From assembly GCA_023488905.1 (NCBI GenBank), contig JAMDCQ010000014.1, forward strand, positions 96,025 through 160,024: a DNA stretch of 64,000 nucleotides. Direction: 5' to 3'. A program made the position numbers and the translations under genes. This document shows positions 15,866 through 23,605 of this stretch, in pieces. The notes beneath the pieces are model-generated. The model worked only from the letters and a program-made list of their open reading frames with translations, searched no databases and had not been told where the DNA came from. Within the stretch, counting starts at the first letter, position 1, and each line of letters starts with the position of its first letter. The DNA is from Candidatus Bathyarchaeota archaeon (GTDB taxonomy: Archaea; Thermoproteota; Bathyarchaeia; Bathyarchaeales; Bathycorpusculaceae).

Positions 15866-16174
15866 TTATGCTCCGTACTTTTCCTTCATGTACTGTTTGA
15901 TGCTCTTAGAATCCCAGTTTACGGGTATGCCTTCGGCTTCAAGTAGCTCTAGGAATTCTCGCAGGGTGATGCCTAAAAGTTCAGCGGCGCATCGTTGGGT
16001 GAGCTTGCCTTTTTTATAAAGTTGAAGGACTCTCTGTCGTAGGCCGTCTTCTATGAATTCTTTGAGGAGGGTGGTGCGGTCGACTTTTTCGAGGGTTTGG
16101 ACGGCTTTTACGCGGTGTAGGTTGTGTTTGGAGAGGCGGACGGTGACTACGCTGGTTTGGTCGGTTTCGTTCAT
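15866..16174 (-). CDS. RHH/UPF0175-type antitoxin
   Basis: 102 residues from ATG 16174 (MNETDQTSVVTVRLSKHNLH); the longer frame from 16510 runs through a promoter region and encodes low-complexity sequence, so it is rejected. An N-terminal ribbon-helix-helix segment (VVTVRLSKHNLHRVKAVQ) probably binds DNA; the C-terminal ~60 residues (LYKKGKLTQRCAAELLGITLREFLELLE) match the UPF0175 pattern found in partners of DUF3368 PIN proteins. It is followed by the toxin gene after seven bases and preceded by tandem AATACAT repeats likely to be its autoregulatory site. Confidence 0.8.
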   Translation of the reverse strand: MNETDQTSVVTVRLSKHNLHRVKAVQTLEKVDRTTLLKEFIEDGLRQRVLQLYKKGKLTQRCAAELLGITLREFLELLEAEGIPVNWDSKSIKQYMKEKYGA

Positions 16175-16192
16175 GTTTCCACAACAGAACAG

Positions 16193-16209
16193 AATACATT
16201 GTAATACAT
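16193..16209. promoter_or_regulatory. tandem AATACAT repeats upstream of the antitoxin gene
   Basis: AATACAT at 16193-16199 and again at 16203-16209, one helical turn apart, 19 bases upstream of the antitoxin start. RHH antitoxins typically bind tandem sites of this kind and repress their own operon; that is inference here. Confidence 0.45.
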
Positions 16210-16337
16210 AAAACTTCTGGGACGCCGAGATTTGGGTGTGTTTTGGAGTTAAATGCGGCTCAATGTTGGAAAATCCCTTAATTACAAATCGTCCAAGGGG
16301 CTTTTGATTAGGATTTACAGTGTTGGGAGGTGTAAAT

Positions 16338-17288
16338 TTGGAATCAAAACCAGAAGCAGAAACCGAAAACGTACCTGTACTTGAAGCTCCACCTGTACCG
16401 CCGCCCCCAGACGCCCCCCAATCCAGCCCCACGCAGCCAGCCCCACACCACACAAAAACCAGCAGCAGACGCGCCCTAACCGCCGCCGTCATCGCAGTCC
16501 TCTTAGTCACCAGCCTAGTCAGCGCCGCAGCCCTCTACAGCGTCTACAACCTCACCGCCGAAGTCTCCGCATTGCAGACCCAGCTAGCCAGCTTAGCTTC
16601 AGCCCTAAACAGCGCCAGCACCACCGCCGTCTCCAACACCCAAACCTCGCTCTCAGCGCTCTACGCCGCAGTCAAGGATTCCGTTGTCACCATAGAGTGC
16701 AAGATAACCTATTCCTATTCGAGTCCGTGTGGTAGACAGACTGCTTATACCTCTACAGCGCAGGGTTCAGGCTTCGTCACCCAATACAACGGACAAATGG
16801 TCATCGTCACAAACAGCCACGTCATAGAGGACGCATCCAGCATCACAGTGACCTTCGCCGACGGAAGCAGCTACACCGCCACAGTCTTGGGCACCGACGC
16901 CTCAAACGACCTCGCCGTCCTCTCCACCGACGCTCCCACAAGCCAGTATCAGCCACTCGCAATCGTTAGCTCCAGCACGGTTCGCGTAGGCGACGCTGTG
17001 GCAGCCATAGGCAGCCCATACGGCTTAGCAGGCACCATGACCACAGGTATCATAAGCGCCTTAGACCGAACCATAACCGTCAGCAGCGACACAGGCGGCA
17101 GCTACGACATAACAGGCCTCATCCAGACCAGCGCACCCATCAACTCAGGCAACTCAGGCGGCCCCCTATTGACCTACAGCGGAGAAGTCATCGGCATCAC
17201 GACCGCCATCGTAGGCGGTTCCGACGGCCTCGGCTTCGCAGTCACCTCAGACACTATACTTTCAGTGCTCCAAGACGTAGTCGGATAG
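16338..17288 (+). CDS. membrane-anchored trypsin-like serine protease (HtrA/DegP-like, no PDZ)
   Basis: 316 residues from TTG 16338, which is preceded by GGGAGGTG; GTG 16320 upstream is less likely. A proline-rich cytoplasmic head (PPVPPPPDAP) is followed by one membrane helix (about residues 45-68) and an extracytoplasmic protease domain. The catalytic triad is visible: His in TNSHVIED, Asp in DASNDLAVL, Ser in NSGNSGGPL. The protein ends soon after the protease domain, so the PDZ domains of classical HtrA are absent. It probably degrades or processes misfolded proteins at the cell surface. Monocistronic, divergent from the toxin-antitoxin operon. Confidence 0.9.
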   Translation: MESKPEAETENVPVLEAPPVPPPPDAPQSSPTQPAPHHTKTSSRRALTAAVIAVLLVTSLVSAAALYSVYNLTAEVSALQTQLASLASALNSASTTAVSNTQTSLSALYAAVKDSVVTIECKITYSYSSPCGRQTAYTSTAQGSGFVTQYNGQMVIVTNSHVIEDASSITVTFADGSSYTATVLGTDASNDLAVLSTDAPTSQYQPLAIVSSSTVRVGDAVAAIGSPYGLAGTMTTGIISALDRTITVSSDTGGSYDITGLIQTSAPINSGNSGGPLLTYSGEVIGITTAIVGGSDGLGFAVTSDTILSVLQDVVG

Positions 17289-17340
17289 AGGCGGGGGCGC
17301 AGTCTCTTTTTTCTTTTTTAGAAACAGATAAGAGCCTTCT

Positions 17341-17925
17341 ATGTTTACTTTTAGTCTGGTATGTTGTATGGCTTGTCATGGCGGATTCAGCTTAGACGAA
17401 CAAACCCGATGTTCATGGTACAACCCCGAAGCGGTACTTGAAGACCTCAAAGAGGGGATGACGTTTGTGGATGTGGGCTGCGGAGACGGCTTCTTCAGCC
17501 TCATAGCCGCAAGAAAAGTCGGCGCAGAGGGCAAAGTCTACGCCGTAGACATCGACGCCTCCCGCGTGGAGAAGCTGCAAAACAAAGCCGCAGAACAGGG
17601 CTTAACCAACATTGAAGCCATGGTGGGCCGCGCGGAGGATGCGGTTTTCTGTCGGGGATGCGCAGATTTCGTCCTCTACAGCATGGACCTCCACGACTTT
17701 GACGAACCCCAAAAAGTCCTCGAAAACGCCCGTGTGATGCTGAAGGCGTCGGGGGTGCTGGTGGATTTGGATTGGAAGAAGATGCAGATGGAGTTCGGTC
17801 CGCCTGAGCGCATCCGATTCAGCGAAGCGCGGGTGGCGGAGATGCTTGAGCTGGCAGATTTCCGAGTCGCATCCACAAAAGATGCAGGACCCTACCATTA
17901 TCTGATTACGGCAAAACCGAAGTAG
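17341..17925 (+). CDS. class I SAM-dependent methyltransferase
   Basis: 194 residues from ATG 17341, or 185 from ATG 17368 (MACHGGFSLDEQTRC), the more family-like start. Motif I FVDVGCGDGFFSLIAARK and the acidic VYAVDID end of strand 2 bind S-adenosylmethionine; FVLYSMDLHDFDEP is motif IV/V territory. It resembles UbiE/ArsM-like small-molecule methyltransferases, but the substrate cannot be told. A possible metal link is a short run of cysteines at the N-terminus (CCMACH) if the longer start is used. The convergent hydrolase gene ends three bases downstream. Confidence 0.82.
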   Translation: MFTFSLVCCMACHGGFSLDEQTRCSWYNPEAVLEDLKEGMTFVDVGCGDGFFSLIAARKVGAEGKVYAVDIDASRVEKLQNKAAEQGLTNIEAMVGRAEDAVFCRGCADFVLYSMDLHDFDEPQKVLENARVMLKASGVLVDLDWKKMQMEFGPPERIRFSEARVAEMLELADFRVASTKDAGPYHYLITAKPK

Positions 17926-17928
17926 CGT

Positions 17929-18549
17929 CTACTCTGCATTCGCGTACAGTTCGAGTAGGTCGCGTTTGAACCATTCAGGCTGATCCTGATAGGCTGAGTG
18001 TGCTGCGCCGTTGTAGACGAGCATTTTGGCGTTGGGGAGGGTGTCGGTGAGGGTGCGCATTTCTTCGCCTGAAATCACGCTGTCATGCGTGCCCCACACT
18101 ATTCGGACGGGAAACTTGAAGCCGCGGTAAGCTGCCACAAGCTCGTCGTTGTCAAACGCGTGGGCGGGGGCGATTAAGAATAAGCCTCTGACGGGGTGCG
18201 TTGCGGCGTAGTTGAGGGCTACATATCCGCCTAGGCTGGCGCCGACCACGACGGGTGCTTGGTCACCGAAGACCGTTTTGATGGCTTCTTGGGCGAAAGT
18301 GATGTTGGTTTTTGGGTCGCGGGTTTTGGGTTGACAGCTGCTTTTGAGGCCGTAAGGCATATCCAATGCGAGGAACGGCACCTTTTTCTCCTCAAGTTGC
18401 TCGGTGACGCCTATGCGTTCCCACACGTGGATAGTGTAGGATAAGCCATGAAAAAACACTATGGGGACGCCCTCTGCTTTGTGGATGAGGGCTTTGCATT
18501 TGCAGCAGCCAACACTGAGCGTTTTCTCCTCCAACCCACAATTCACCAA
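17929..18549 (-). CDS. alpha/beta hydrolase
   Basis: 206 residues with the alpha/beta-hydrolase fold: oxyanion strand IVFFHGLSYTIHVW, nucleophile elbow VVGASLGGYVAL (Ser), Asp in IVWGTHDSVISGEE, and His in YNGAAHSAYQDQP. No signal peptide. The N-terminus has an unusual CCKCKALIH motif, which is part of the first strands or a metal site. Substrate unknown; esterase or lactonase activity is typical for the family. Convergent with the methyltransferase gene. Confidence 0.8.
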   Translation of the reverse strand: MVNCGLEEKTLSVGCCKCKALIHKAEGVPIVFFHGLSYTIHVWERIGVTEQLEEKKVPFLALDMPYGLKSSCQPKTRDPKTNITFAQEAIKTVFGDQAPVVVGASLGGYVALNYAATHPVRGLFLIAPAHAFDNDELVAAYRGFKFPVRIVWGTHDSVISGEEMRTLTDTLPNAKMLVYNGAAHSAYQDQPEWFKRDLLELYANAE

Positions 18550-18951
18550 CGCAAGCTATACACATTGGAACTTATAATAGTTGACAATCAGTCAAGGAGC
18601 GTTATCTGAGGTGCCTGAGGTGTTGGCGTTGCCGTTTGTGGATGGGTCGGCTGAGTATCTTTCGTGGATGCGGAGCCTACTAAGCAGTAATAATGTTAAG
18701 CCAGTCACAGTCATGTCTGGTTTACTCTTCTCTGGAACATCGGCACACGTGTTTCCCCTCGTTTTCTTTGTTTCTTCTAGCGAGTAAGCATGATAAATGA
18801 TCTTGGAAGACAAGTCCTTGAAAAGTTCAAATAACACCCTAAAAACTGCAACCATAAACCGCCTTTAACCGATAAAGAGCGTGATTTATCGCTTTGTTGC
18901 AACATACCTACAACAGCATCTTCTTTTATCTTCATCTAGGAATATTCTTGT
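18550..18951. other. intergenic stretch without a recognised gene
   Basis: No supported coding frame. An 87-codon minus-strand frame (18592-18855) has no ribosome-binding site, no motif and skewed composition, so it is not called. I see no strong dyad here apart from low-complexity Pro/Thr-like sequence. Confidence 0.5.
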
Positions 18952-19085
18952 GTGGAAGAGCGTGTCTGGTGCCCGACGAAGTTAGGCGGATTCGGCTGCT
19001 ACCACGGGAAAGCACGGGCGCAAATTCTTTTTGTGCTAACTCGACGGCAGTGCATGGCTGAACCCGCTTAACACTCCTTTTTGGG
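18952..19085 (+). ncRNA. possible structured RNA
   Basis: The outer segments can pair (GGAAGAGCGTGT at about 18954 with AACACTCC at about 19070), an inner stem joins GTGCCCG to CGGGCGC, and CGAAGTTAG can pair with CTAACTCG. A T-run (CTTTTTGG) follows. No coding frame fits. I recognise no known RNA class, and the pairing was found by eye. Confidence 0.3.
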
Positions 19086-19156
19086 GCGAGTGGGTGTTGC
19101 TGTGGAGGTACAATCACATTGTTATTTATCTTTCAAGAGGCATAATAGATACAAAA

Positions 19157-19229
19157 GGTTAGCTTAAAAACAGGCGAAGGTGTTTCCCCTCTCTCTTCCC
19201 GAATTTATTTGCTTGTTTTTAAGTTAACC
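19157..19229. repeat. 19-bp inverted repeat with 35-nt loop
   Basis: GGTTAGCTTAAAAACAGGC (19157-19175) is the near-perfect complement of GCTTGTTTTTAAGTTAACC (19211-19229), with two mismatches. It sits in a gene-poor stretch and could be a terminator-like hairpin or the ends of a tiny insertion remnant. Confidence 0.6.
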
Positions 19230-19341
19230 TTCCTCTCTTCCAAGAGCTTTTATGTTTGATCAAATAAAAACGTGTTTACCACTTAGCGCTAGCTCGATTC
19301 ATTATTCACATATTGCATTTAAGCCCAGAAAGCCAGTGTGC

Positions 19342-19579
19342 CTATTTTATTATTTCTGCTTCTGCCGTTGTGCCGCCAATCCGCTTCACGTGATCATGGA
19401 CTTTTGCGTTGGCAACGTGCACTACTAAACCGTGCACTCTAGCAATACCTTCCCTTTTGGACTTAGCTCCACAATATCCACTTCCAACTCCTCACCCAAC
19501 TCAACAGGACAACGTTTAACACCCTTGCCGTGACCCCGTCGCCCTCATAACTATCACCTTGTCGCTTCGGAAAACCCAT
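19342..19579 (-). pseudogene. TRAM-domain protein gene with two single-base deletions
   Basis: Read in three successive frames from ATG 19579 to TAG 19342, this encodes a complete small TRAM protein of about 79 residues: MGFPKRQGDSYEGDG, then HGKGVKRCPVELGEELEVDI and VELSPKG, then GIARVHGLVVHVANAKVHDH. Each frame change needs one extra G, at about 19528 (GACGGGGTCAC) and about 19451 (AAAGGGAAGG), both inside G runs. TRAM proteins bind RNA in archaea and many are short single-domain proteins. Intact residues on both sides of each break suggest sequencing error or very recent damage. Confidence 0.7.
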
Positions 19580-19848
19580 AACTACCTAGACCTCTTTTTG
19601 AGAAATATCGTCATTATAGGTATCTTCTTCTAGCGCCTAAGCGTTTTCATCAAGCACCTTTTAGGCAACAGCGGTCTCAACAGCTGTTTTTTCAGCGCCC
19701 CCAAAAAAAGTGGCCAAAAACATTTTCGATTGAACGGGTGGTAAATAACATTAAGTAATAGCGCACTGTTTAAATAATATAGGGAAGCCGCCACAGAAAA
19801 AACAGATGTTTTTGGCAGCGCCCAGTTTCAGAGTAAAGGTGGAATGGC

Positions 19849-20196
19849 TTGACAAAAACAGACGATATTTTAATGGAGTTGAATAGAGCAGTCGCTACTT
19901 ATTTGAGGGGCGTTCACCCGTTTCAATACAAGAACAGGACCTATCGTTTAATCGACAATTACGTTGCAGTACCTTACATGAAATGTGATGTATGCGGAGA
20001 CTATCCGACATACGAGGTTTCCATTATTGAAAGCAGCCACGGCCAGAGATTGCATGTAGGGAACGACTGTATTGACTATTTGACGGGACAAAATGTTTCA
20101 GAATGGTTTAGAATCTTCAGGAAAAAACGCGAAATGGCTATGGAAAACAGAAAAGACCTTGACCAGCCATCGCTAATACTTACCACTTCTAAATAG
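19849..20196 (+). CDS. hypothetical protein with Cys pairs
   Basis: 115 residues from TTG 19849, preceded by AAAGGTGG, a strong ribosome-binding site. It contains MKCDVCGDYP and, 28 residues on, HVGNDCIDYLTG, a spacing that could bind one zinc ion with a His. The region around YEVSIIESSHGQRLHVGNDC looks like a small treble-clef-like fold. No family recognised. It converges with the truncated radical SAM gene. Confidence 0.65.
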   Translation: MTKTDDILMELNRAVATYLRGVHPFQYKNRTYRLIDNYVAVPYMKCDVCGDYPTYEVSIIESSHGQRLHVGNDCIDYLTGQNVSEWFRIFRKKREMAMENRKDLDQPSLILTTSK

Positions 20197-20240
20197 AAAT
20201 GAACCTTGTTCATGGACATAAACCCGGAATTATTTCGGCT

Positions 20241-20804
20241 CTAAAAAACAGGGCCCGAACCCATCCGAATGCCCGTGGCTACGACTACAGATATTTTTGT
20301 TCCCAACTCCTTGGCCAACTCTACCAAGCTTTCGATTTCCTCAGCGTTCTCAGACATTACAGTCGTGTTGATGGTTACATGAACTTTTTCTTTAGCTGCA
20401 TTTATTCCGCCTAAGGCTTTTCTGAAGCTTCCATCGACACCTCTTATGGCATCATGTGTCTTCTCCAGTCCATCCAACGAAACATAAACGACACCGTTAA
20501 TGTAGGGGGCTATCTCATCGATTCTGGACTCGAGCAGTGTACCGTTAGTTATTAGGCTCGTATGCAGAGGCAGAGACCGCGAAAAAGCCAGAATCTCCAC
20601 CAAATCCTTCCTCAGAAGCGGTTCGCCACCTTCAAACGCGACTCCGCAAGCGCCCGAATCATAAATTTGTCTTAGGATTGCTTTTTCTTGCGCTAAACTT
20701 GAATCTGCGCTGGGTCGTTTCCAGAATGGACACATCTTGCACCGAAGATTACAATTGTAAGTTAACTTGTGCCCGCAAAAAAAGGGAACTCTTACACCTG
20801 ACAA
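20241..20804 (-). pseudogene. radical SAM protein, C-terminally truncated
   Basis: A radical SAM domain with the 4Fe-4S motif YNCNLRCKMCPFW (CxxxCxxC), the GGEP motif in AFEGGEPLLRKDL, and VSLDGLEKTHDAIRG. It resembles archaeal B12-independent radical SAM/SPASM proteins of ~320-350 residues, but the frame ends at residue 187 (GSGPVF), before the barrel is complete. Coding-like sequence also continues upstream of the TTG at 20804 (FLLGIRVYRGLISNL), without a clear start codon, so the gene may be longer at its 5' end. Truncated gene or frameshift near 20245. Confidence 0.65.
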
Positions 20805-20947
20805 GTTGGAAATTAACCCTCGATAGACTCTTATGCCTAGTAAAAATTGCTCTTTGTAATGGCTAACGATATTTCCCCCAATAAATTTGACTTTTTGCCT
20901 AAAGCACTTATTAACGAAAACCGTCTTAGCCTATTTCAGAGGCAGTT

Positions 20948-21433
20948 TTAGCGTTTTCTTTGTTGCCTTTGTTTTTTCCCGGTGGGCCATCTGCCCGTTT
21001 GGGATTCATTTTGTTTTTGGGTCTCTTTTTTGTTCTCGTGTGTATATCGCGGTGGTTGTTTTTTTACGTGAGGCTCTTTTGGCGTTGTTTCTTGCGTATT
21101 ATCAGCATTTTCTTTTTCAGTCATGCTATTCACCTCAGCTCTGTCTTCACTGTAGTCTCTGTCCTCATGGGCTTCTTCTTCCATTTCATCTTGCAGCTCA
21201 TCTTCGCGCGCGCTTGCTTCTTCGCCTTCAGCTTTGGCTCTATCTTCTGCTTGGCCTTTTGGCGGATATACCTTATCTAACCAGACTTCAAACTGCACCT
21301 TATAATCAGCGCTGGAAAAAGCCCAATCGCATAATCCGTTGATAACCTTGCTAACATCAACGTCGTGTTCGTCGGATAGACTTTTCAAAAATTCTGCCCA
21401 CTTGGGGTTTAAAGCCACTTGGAAAATAGCCAT
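20948..21433 (-). CDS. hypothetical protein with disordered charged tail
   Basis: 161 residues; ATG 21433 is preceded by GGAG at good spacing. The N-terminal ~60 residues (MAIFQVALNPKWAEFLKSLS, then DVDVSKVINGLCDWAF) look like a small helical domain, perhaps RHH-like. The rest (about 65-161) is very rich in Glu, Lys, Gln and Arg with no hydrophobic core, ending KKQRQQRKR. Such tails are often intrinsically disordered. No function assigned. Stands alone. Confidence 0.6.
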   Translation of the reverse strand: MAIFQVALNPKWAEFLKSLSDEHDVDVSKVINGLCDWAFSSADYKVQFEVWLDKVYPPKGQAEDRAKAEGEEASAREDELQDEMEEEAHEDRDYSEDRAEVNSMTEKENADNTQETTPKEPHVKKQPPRYTHENKKETQKQNESQTGRWPTGKKQRQQRKR

Positions 21434-21748
21434 AAAAATAAATCTCCATTATTATATTAGTGATACCGCATATTTAAATTTCAAAGCTTCTAAAACCAAT
21501 AGTGACCGAATAAATTAGCATAGAATAGTGCCGAGTTATGGAGAGGTCTTTAGAGATTTCATTTATTCTAAGCCCTTACTTGAAAATGGTCGCTTTTACA
21601 GAAGCCCTCAACTGAGGGACCAAGCTTCTCATCGCGTTGAAATCGCTGCTTCTCATCAAAGTTGCACAATGAGCCTCGCGTTTTTCTAAGCAAGCCAAGC
21701 AGTACCTATATCTTCTAAATCGCTGTTGAGTATAGGTTGAGAATTCAC
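21434..21748. other. intergenic stretch without a recognised gene
   Basis: AT-rich leader next to the 161-residue gene, then about 200 bases with no supported frame. The only pattern noticed is a short direct repeat GCTTCTCATC at about 21625 and 21650. No tRNA or stable hairpin seen. Confidence 0.4.
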
Positions 21749-21889
21749 ATGCCAGTTTTCCAGTGCGCCATATGCGGCCGCAAAATACGAGGGGAGTTCG
21801 AGGTTTCCTGCATAGGAAACGCTAAACGCAATGTGGAAAAGGCGCCTTGGTGCTGCGGTAGGGAAATGATAGAAACAATCGACGACTAA
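21749..21889 (+). CDS. 46-residue zinc-ribbon-like protein
   Basis: A small frame from ATG 21749, preceded by GGTTGAG. The sequence begins MPVFQCAICGRKIRGEFEV and has a second cluster APWCCGREMIE, so CxxC and CC pairs about 29 residues apart could bind zinc or iron. The frame is clean and reads like the tiny zinc proteins common in archaea. Function unknown. Confidence 0.65.
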   Translation: MPVFQCAICGRKIRGEFEVSCIGNAKRNVEKAPWCCGREMIETIDD

Positions 21890-21898
21890 ATGCTGCTT

Positions 21899-22402
21899 CT
21901 ATGGGTATGTGCCGCAGAGTTCGCCTTTCGCCAAGACGTGCCCGTTAATGGCTTCTAAAATCTCCGTTTTTCCAACGTTGGAGTGAAAATTGAGTACTAT
22001 GTCAATGGCGTACGCTTTAAAGTGGTAAGTGTGCGTGCCAAACGGCGGGTCGGGTCCTCCATATGTGTTTCTGCTCCAGCCATTTCTGCCCACAACGCCA
22101 GGCGCCGAGTCTTCATCGATTACGCCGTCGACGGGTATGTTCCACATTACCCAGTGGTTCCATGTGAGGAAGGGTAGAATAGGGTCGTCTACGATTAAAA
22201 CTAAGCTTTGGGTTCCTTGCGAGATGCCCTCGATTTTTATCGGTGGGTTGATGTTTTCTCCGTCGCCGGTGTATTGGATTGAGATTGTGGAGCCGTTGCT
22301 GAAAGCGGTGCTGGTAACTGTCAAGGAGCCTGAAGCATCTGCGCTGAGTGTGGGTTCAAAATTTGATAAGCTACTCGCCGCAAGCAAACCGATGACGATC
22401 AC
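21899..22402 (-). CDS. YbhB/YbcL (PEBP) family protein, secreted or membrane-anchored
   Basis: Phosphatidylethanolamine-binding-protein fold: TSTAFSNGSTISIQYTGDGENINPP, then LVLIVDDPILPFLTWNHWVMWNIP, GRNGWSRNTYGGPDPPFGTHTYHF and a C-terminal GHVLAKGELCGTYP, all standard YbhB motifs. 167 residues from GTG 22402, but the same frame continues upstream through a hydrophobic stretch (SCLIAIPVIIIVIVIGLLAA) that would complete a signal or anchor helix. Removing one A at about 22454 would link it to a TTG start (MKKSCLIA), so the true start may lie near 22462. Ligand unknown. Confidence 0.85.
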   Translation of the reverse strand: MIVIGLLAASSLSNFEPTLSADASGSLTVTSTAFSNGSTISIQYTGDGENINPPIKIEGISQGTQSLVLIVDDPILPFLTWNHWVMWNIPVDGVIDEDSAPGVVGRNGWSRNTYGGPDPPFGTHTYHFKAYAIDIVLNFHSNVGKTEILEAINGHVLAKGELCGTYP

Positions 22403-22552
22403 TATTATGATGACTGGGATGGCTATTAGGCAGGATTTTCTTCAATCTACCCACACATTACCTCTCTTTTAATGGTGCATTGGCAAACGCTGTTTAACTT
22501 TTTCGGTAAGAGCAAGCGAGTTTTTATACCCAGAATTCCACATTCTTCAACT

Positions 22553-22972
22553 ATGCAGACCGCCCTGAATTTTGACACCACAGTAAGCTTGATCCTGGCA
22601 GTCGCCTTCGGCGCAATAGTCGGTATTGAGCGAGAAATTCACGGCAGACCCGCCGGCATAAGAACCCACATGCTCGTATGCTTGGGGTCTTGTCTCTTTA
22701 CGATTGTTTCTATGAGTTTCAGCCTTGACCCAGCACGCATCGCAGGAGGGATTGTTGCCGGGATCGGTTTTATTGGCGCGGGCACGATTTGGTCGCAGAA
22801 AGACAAGGTGCAGGGCATAACCACAGCTGCAAGCCTCTGGGCAACGGCTGCTATCGGCTTAGCTGCGGGGATTGGTGATTATCCGCTGGCGGGTTTCGTT
22901 ACCTTGCTGGTTTTCATCGTTCTGGCATCGTGGTTCGTTTTCAAAAAAGTCGGTTTAGAACAGGGCGAGTAG
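22553..22972 (+). CDS. MgtC/SapB family membrane protein
   Basis: 139 residues with four hydrophobic helices and the MgtC N-terminal signature GAIVGIEREIHGRPAGIRTHMLVCLGSCLF. The ATG at 22553 lies about 28 bp after a TATA box (TTTTTATA, ~22521-22528), so the transcript is probably leaderless; the longer frame from 22472 would begin upstream of the promoter. The C-terminal ACT-like domain of true MgtC is absent, as in many archaeal SapB proteins. The family is linked to growth in low magnesium and to control of membrane ATPases in bacteria; role here unknown. Confidence 0.85.
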   Translation: MQTALNFDTTVSLILAVAFGAIVGIEREIHGRPAGIRTHMLVCLGSCLFTIVSMSFSLDPARIAGGIVAGIGFIGAGTIWSQKDKVQGITTAASLWATAAIGLAAGIGDYPLAGFVTLLVFIVLASWFVFKKVGLEQGE

Positions 22973-22992
22973 ACATCCGCAGGAACAAAGAT

Positions 22993-23040
22993 GCAAGGGG
23001 CAGTTGTGTTGCTCTCAGGGAATCCCCTATCCTAAAGAGA
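22993..23040 (-). repeat. GAGAGCAACA hairpin repeat, copy 1
   Basis: On the minus strand: TCTCTTTAGGATAGGGGATT, then CCCTGAGAGCAACACAACTG, then CCCC. It matches the repeats at 36421, 43101 and 46020: a conserved GAGAGCAAC loop between pairing arms (AGGGG with CCCCT here). Confidence 0.55.
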
Positions 23041-23138
23041 TGAAAAACGCCACTGTAAAAACCCGCGACGTTGTTGTGAGTGTATTTGCGGTTCTAATGC
23101 TTATTATGCACAGTTACTGGAAGATAGCAGTGAAACCT

Positions 23139-23339
23139 ATGAGGGAATGCGTGGTCAATGTCAAAAGAGTCGGGGACCAAATTGTGGTGGTGTTGCCTAA
23201 GGAGTTTGTTGCTGCAGAGCAGTTAAGCGAAGGTACATTGGTGAGGGTTACAGTTCAAAAAATCCAAAAACAAATTCTAGCGTTACCAAAAAAGGAAGAC
23301 TCGTTGGGTGTGGATGACCCATGGAGACTGCTTGAGTAG
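23139..23339 (+). CDS. AbrB/SpoVT-type DNA-binding protein
   Basis: 66 residues from ATG 23139 (MRECVVNVKRVGDQIVVVLP), a typical swapped-hairpin AbrB domain with KEFVAAEQLSEGTLVRVTV completing the barrel. The longer frame from 23004 adds residues unlike the family. The C-terminal tail (KKEDSLGVDDPWRLLE) is acidic and resembles the toxin-binding end of AbrB-type antitoxins, but no toxin gene follows; a repeat element begins about 70 bp downstream and could have displaced one. Confidence 0.75.
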   Translation: MRECVVNVKRVGDQIVVVLPKEFVAAEQLSEGTLVRVTVQKIQKQILALPKKEDSLGVDDPWRLLE

Positions 23340-23411
23340 CAAAGCACAATAGCTCATTTTACTTTCATGCCCTTTTTTAAGCAAGAATCAGAATTTGGGG
23401 CACTTGGCCAA

Positions 23412-23600
23412 TAATAGTGGATCAAAATTTGGTGTGTGTTTGTTTTTCTATAGTTGTTGTTGCAGAGAAGCTCTTATACACAACAACAACCAGCGGCTTA
23501 TTCGGCGTTTTGCTTTTTGGGTTCAGAGTTTACCTAACGTTGCAGACGGGTTGTGGAGCAAACCCCAAGCAGAACAGCTAATTTTTTGATCTGCTGATAA
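23412..23600 (+). mobile_element. MITE-like element R1 (189 bp)
   Basis: Imperfect terminal inverted repeats: TAATAGTGGATCAAAATTTG at the left and, read inward from the right, TTATCAGCAGATCAAAAAAT. The interior carries an internal dyad (GTTGTTGTTG with CAACAACAAC) and a segment TTTTGCTTTTTGGGTTCAGA shared with the element at 54957. It has no coding capacity, so any movement would need a transposase from elsewhere. Confidence 0.65.
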
Positions 23601-23605
23601 ATAGA

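Noticed and set aside
16175-16510. Longer 214-residue start for the antitoxin
   Set aside because: The extension is Gly/Ser/Thr low-complexity sequence covering the promoter and overlapping the start of the divergent protease gene.
18592-18855. 87-codon minus-strand frame
   Set aside because: No ribosome-binding site, motif or neighbour link; composition is unlike nearby genes.
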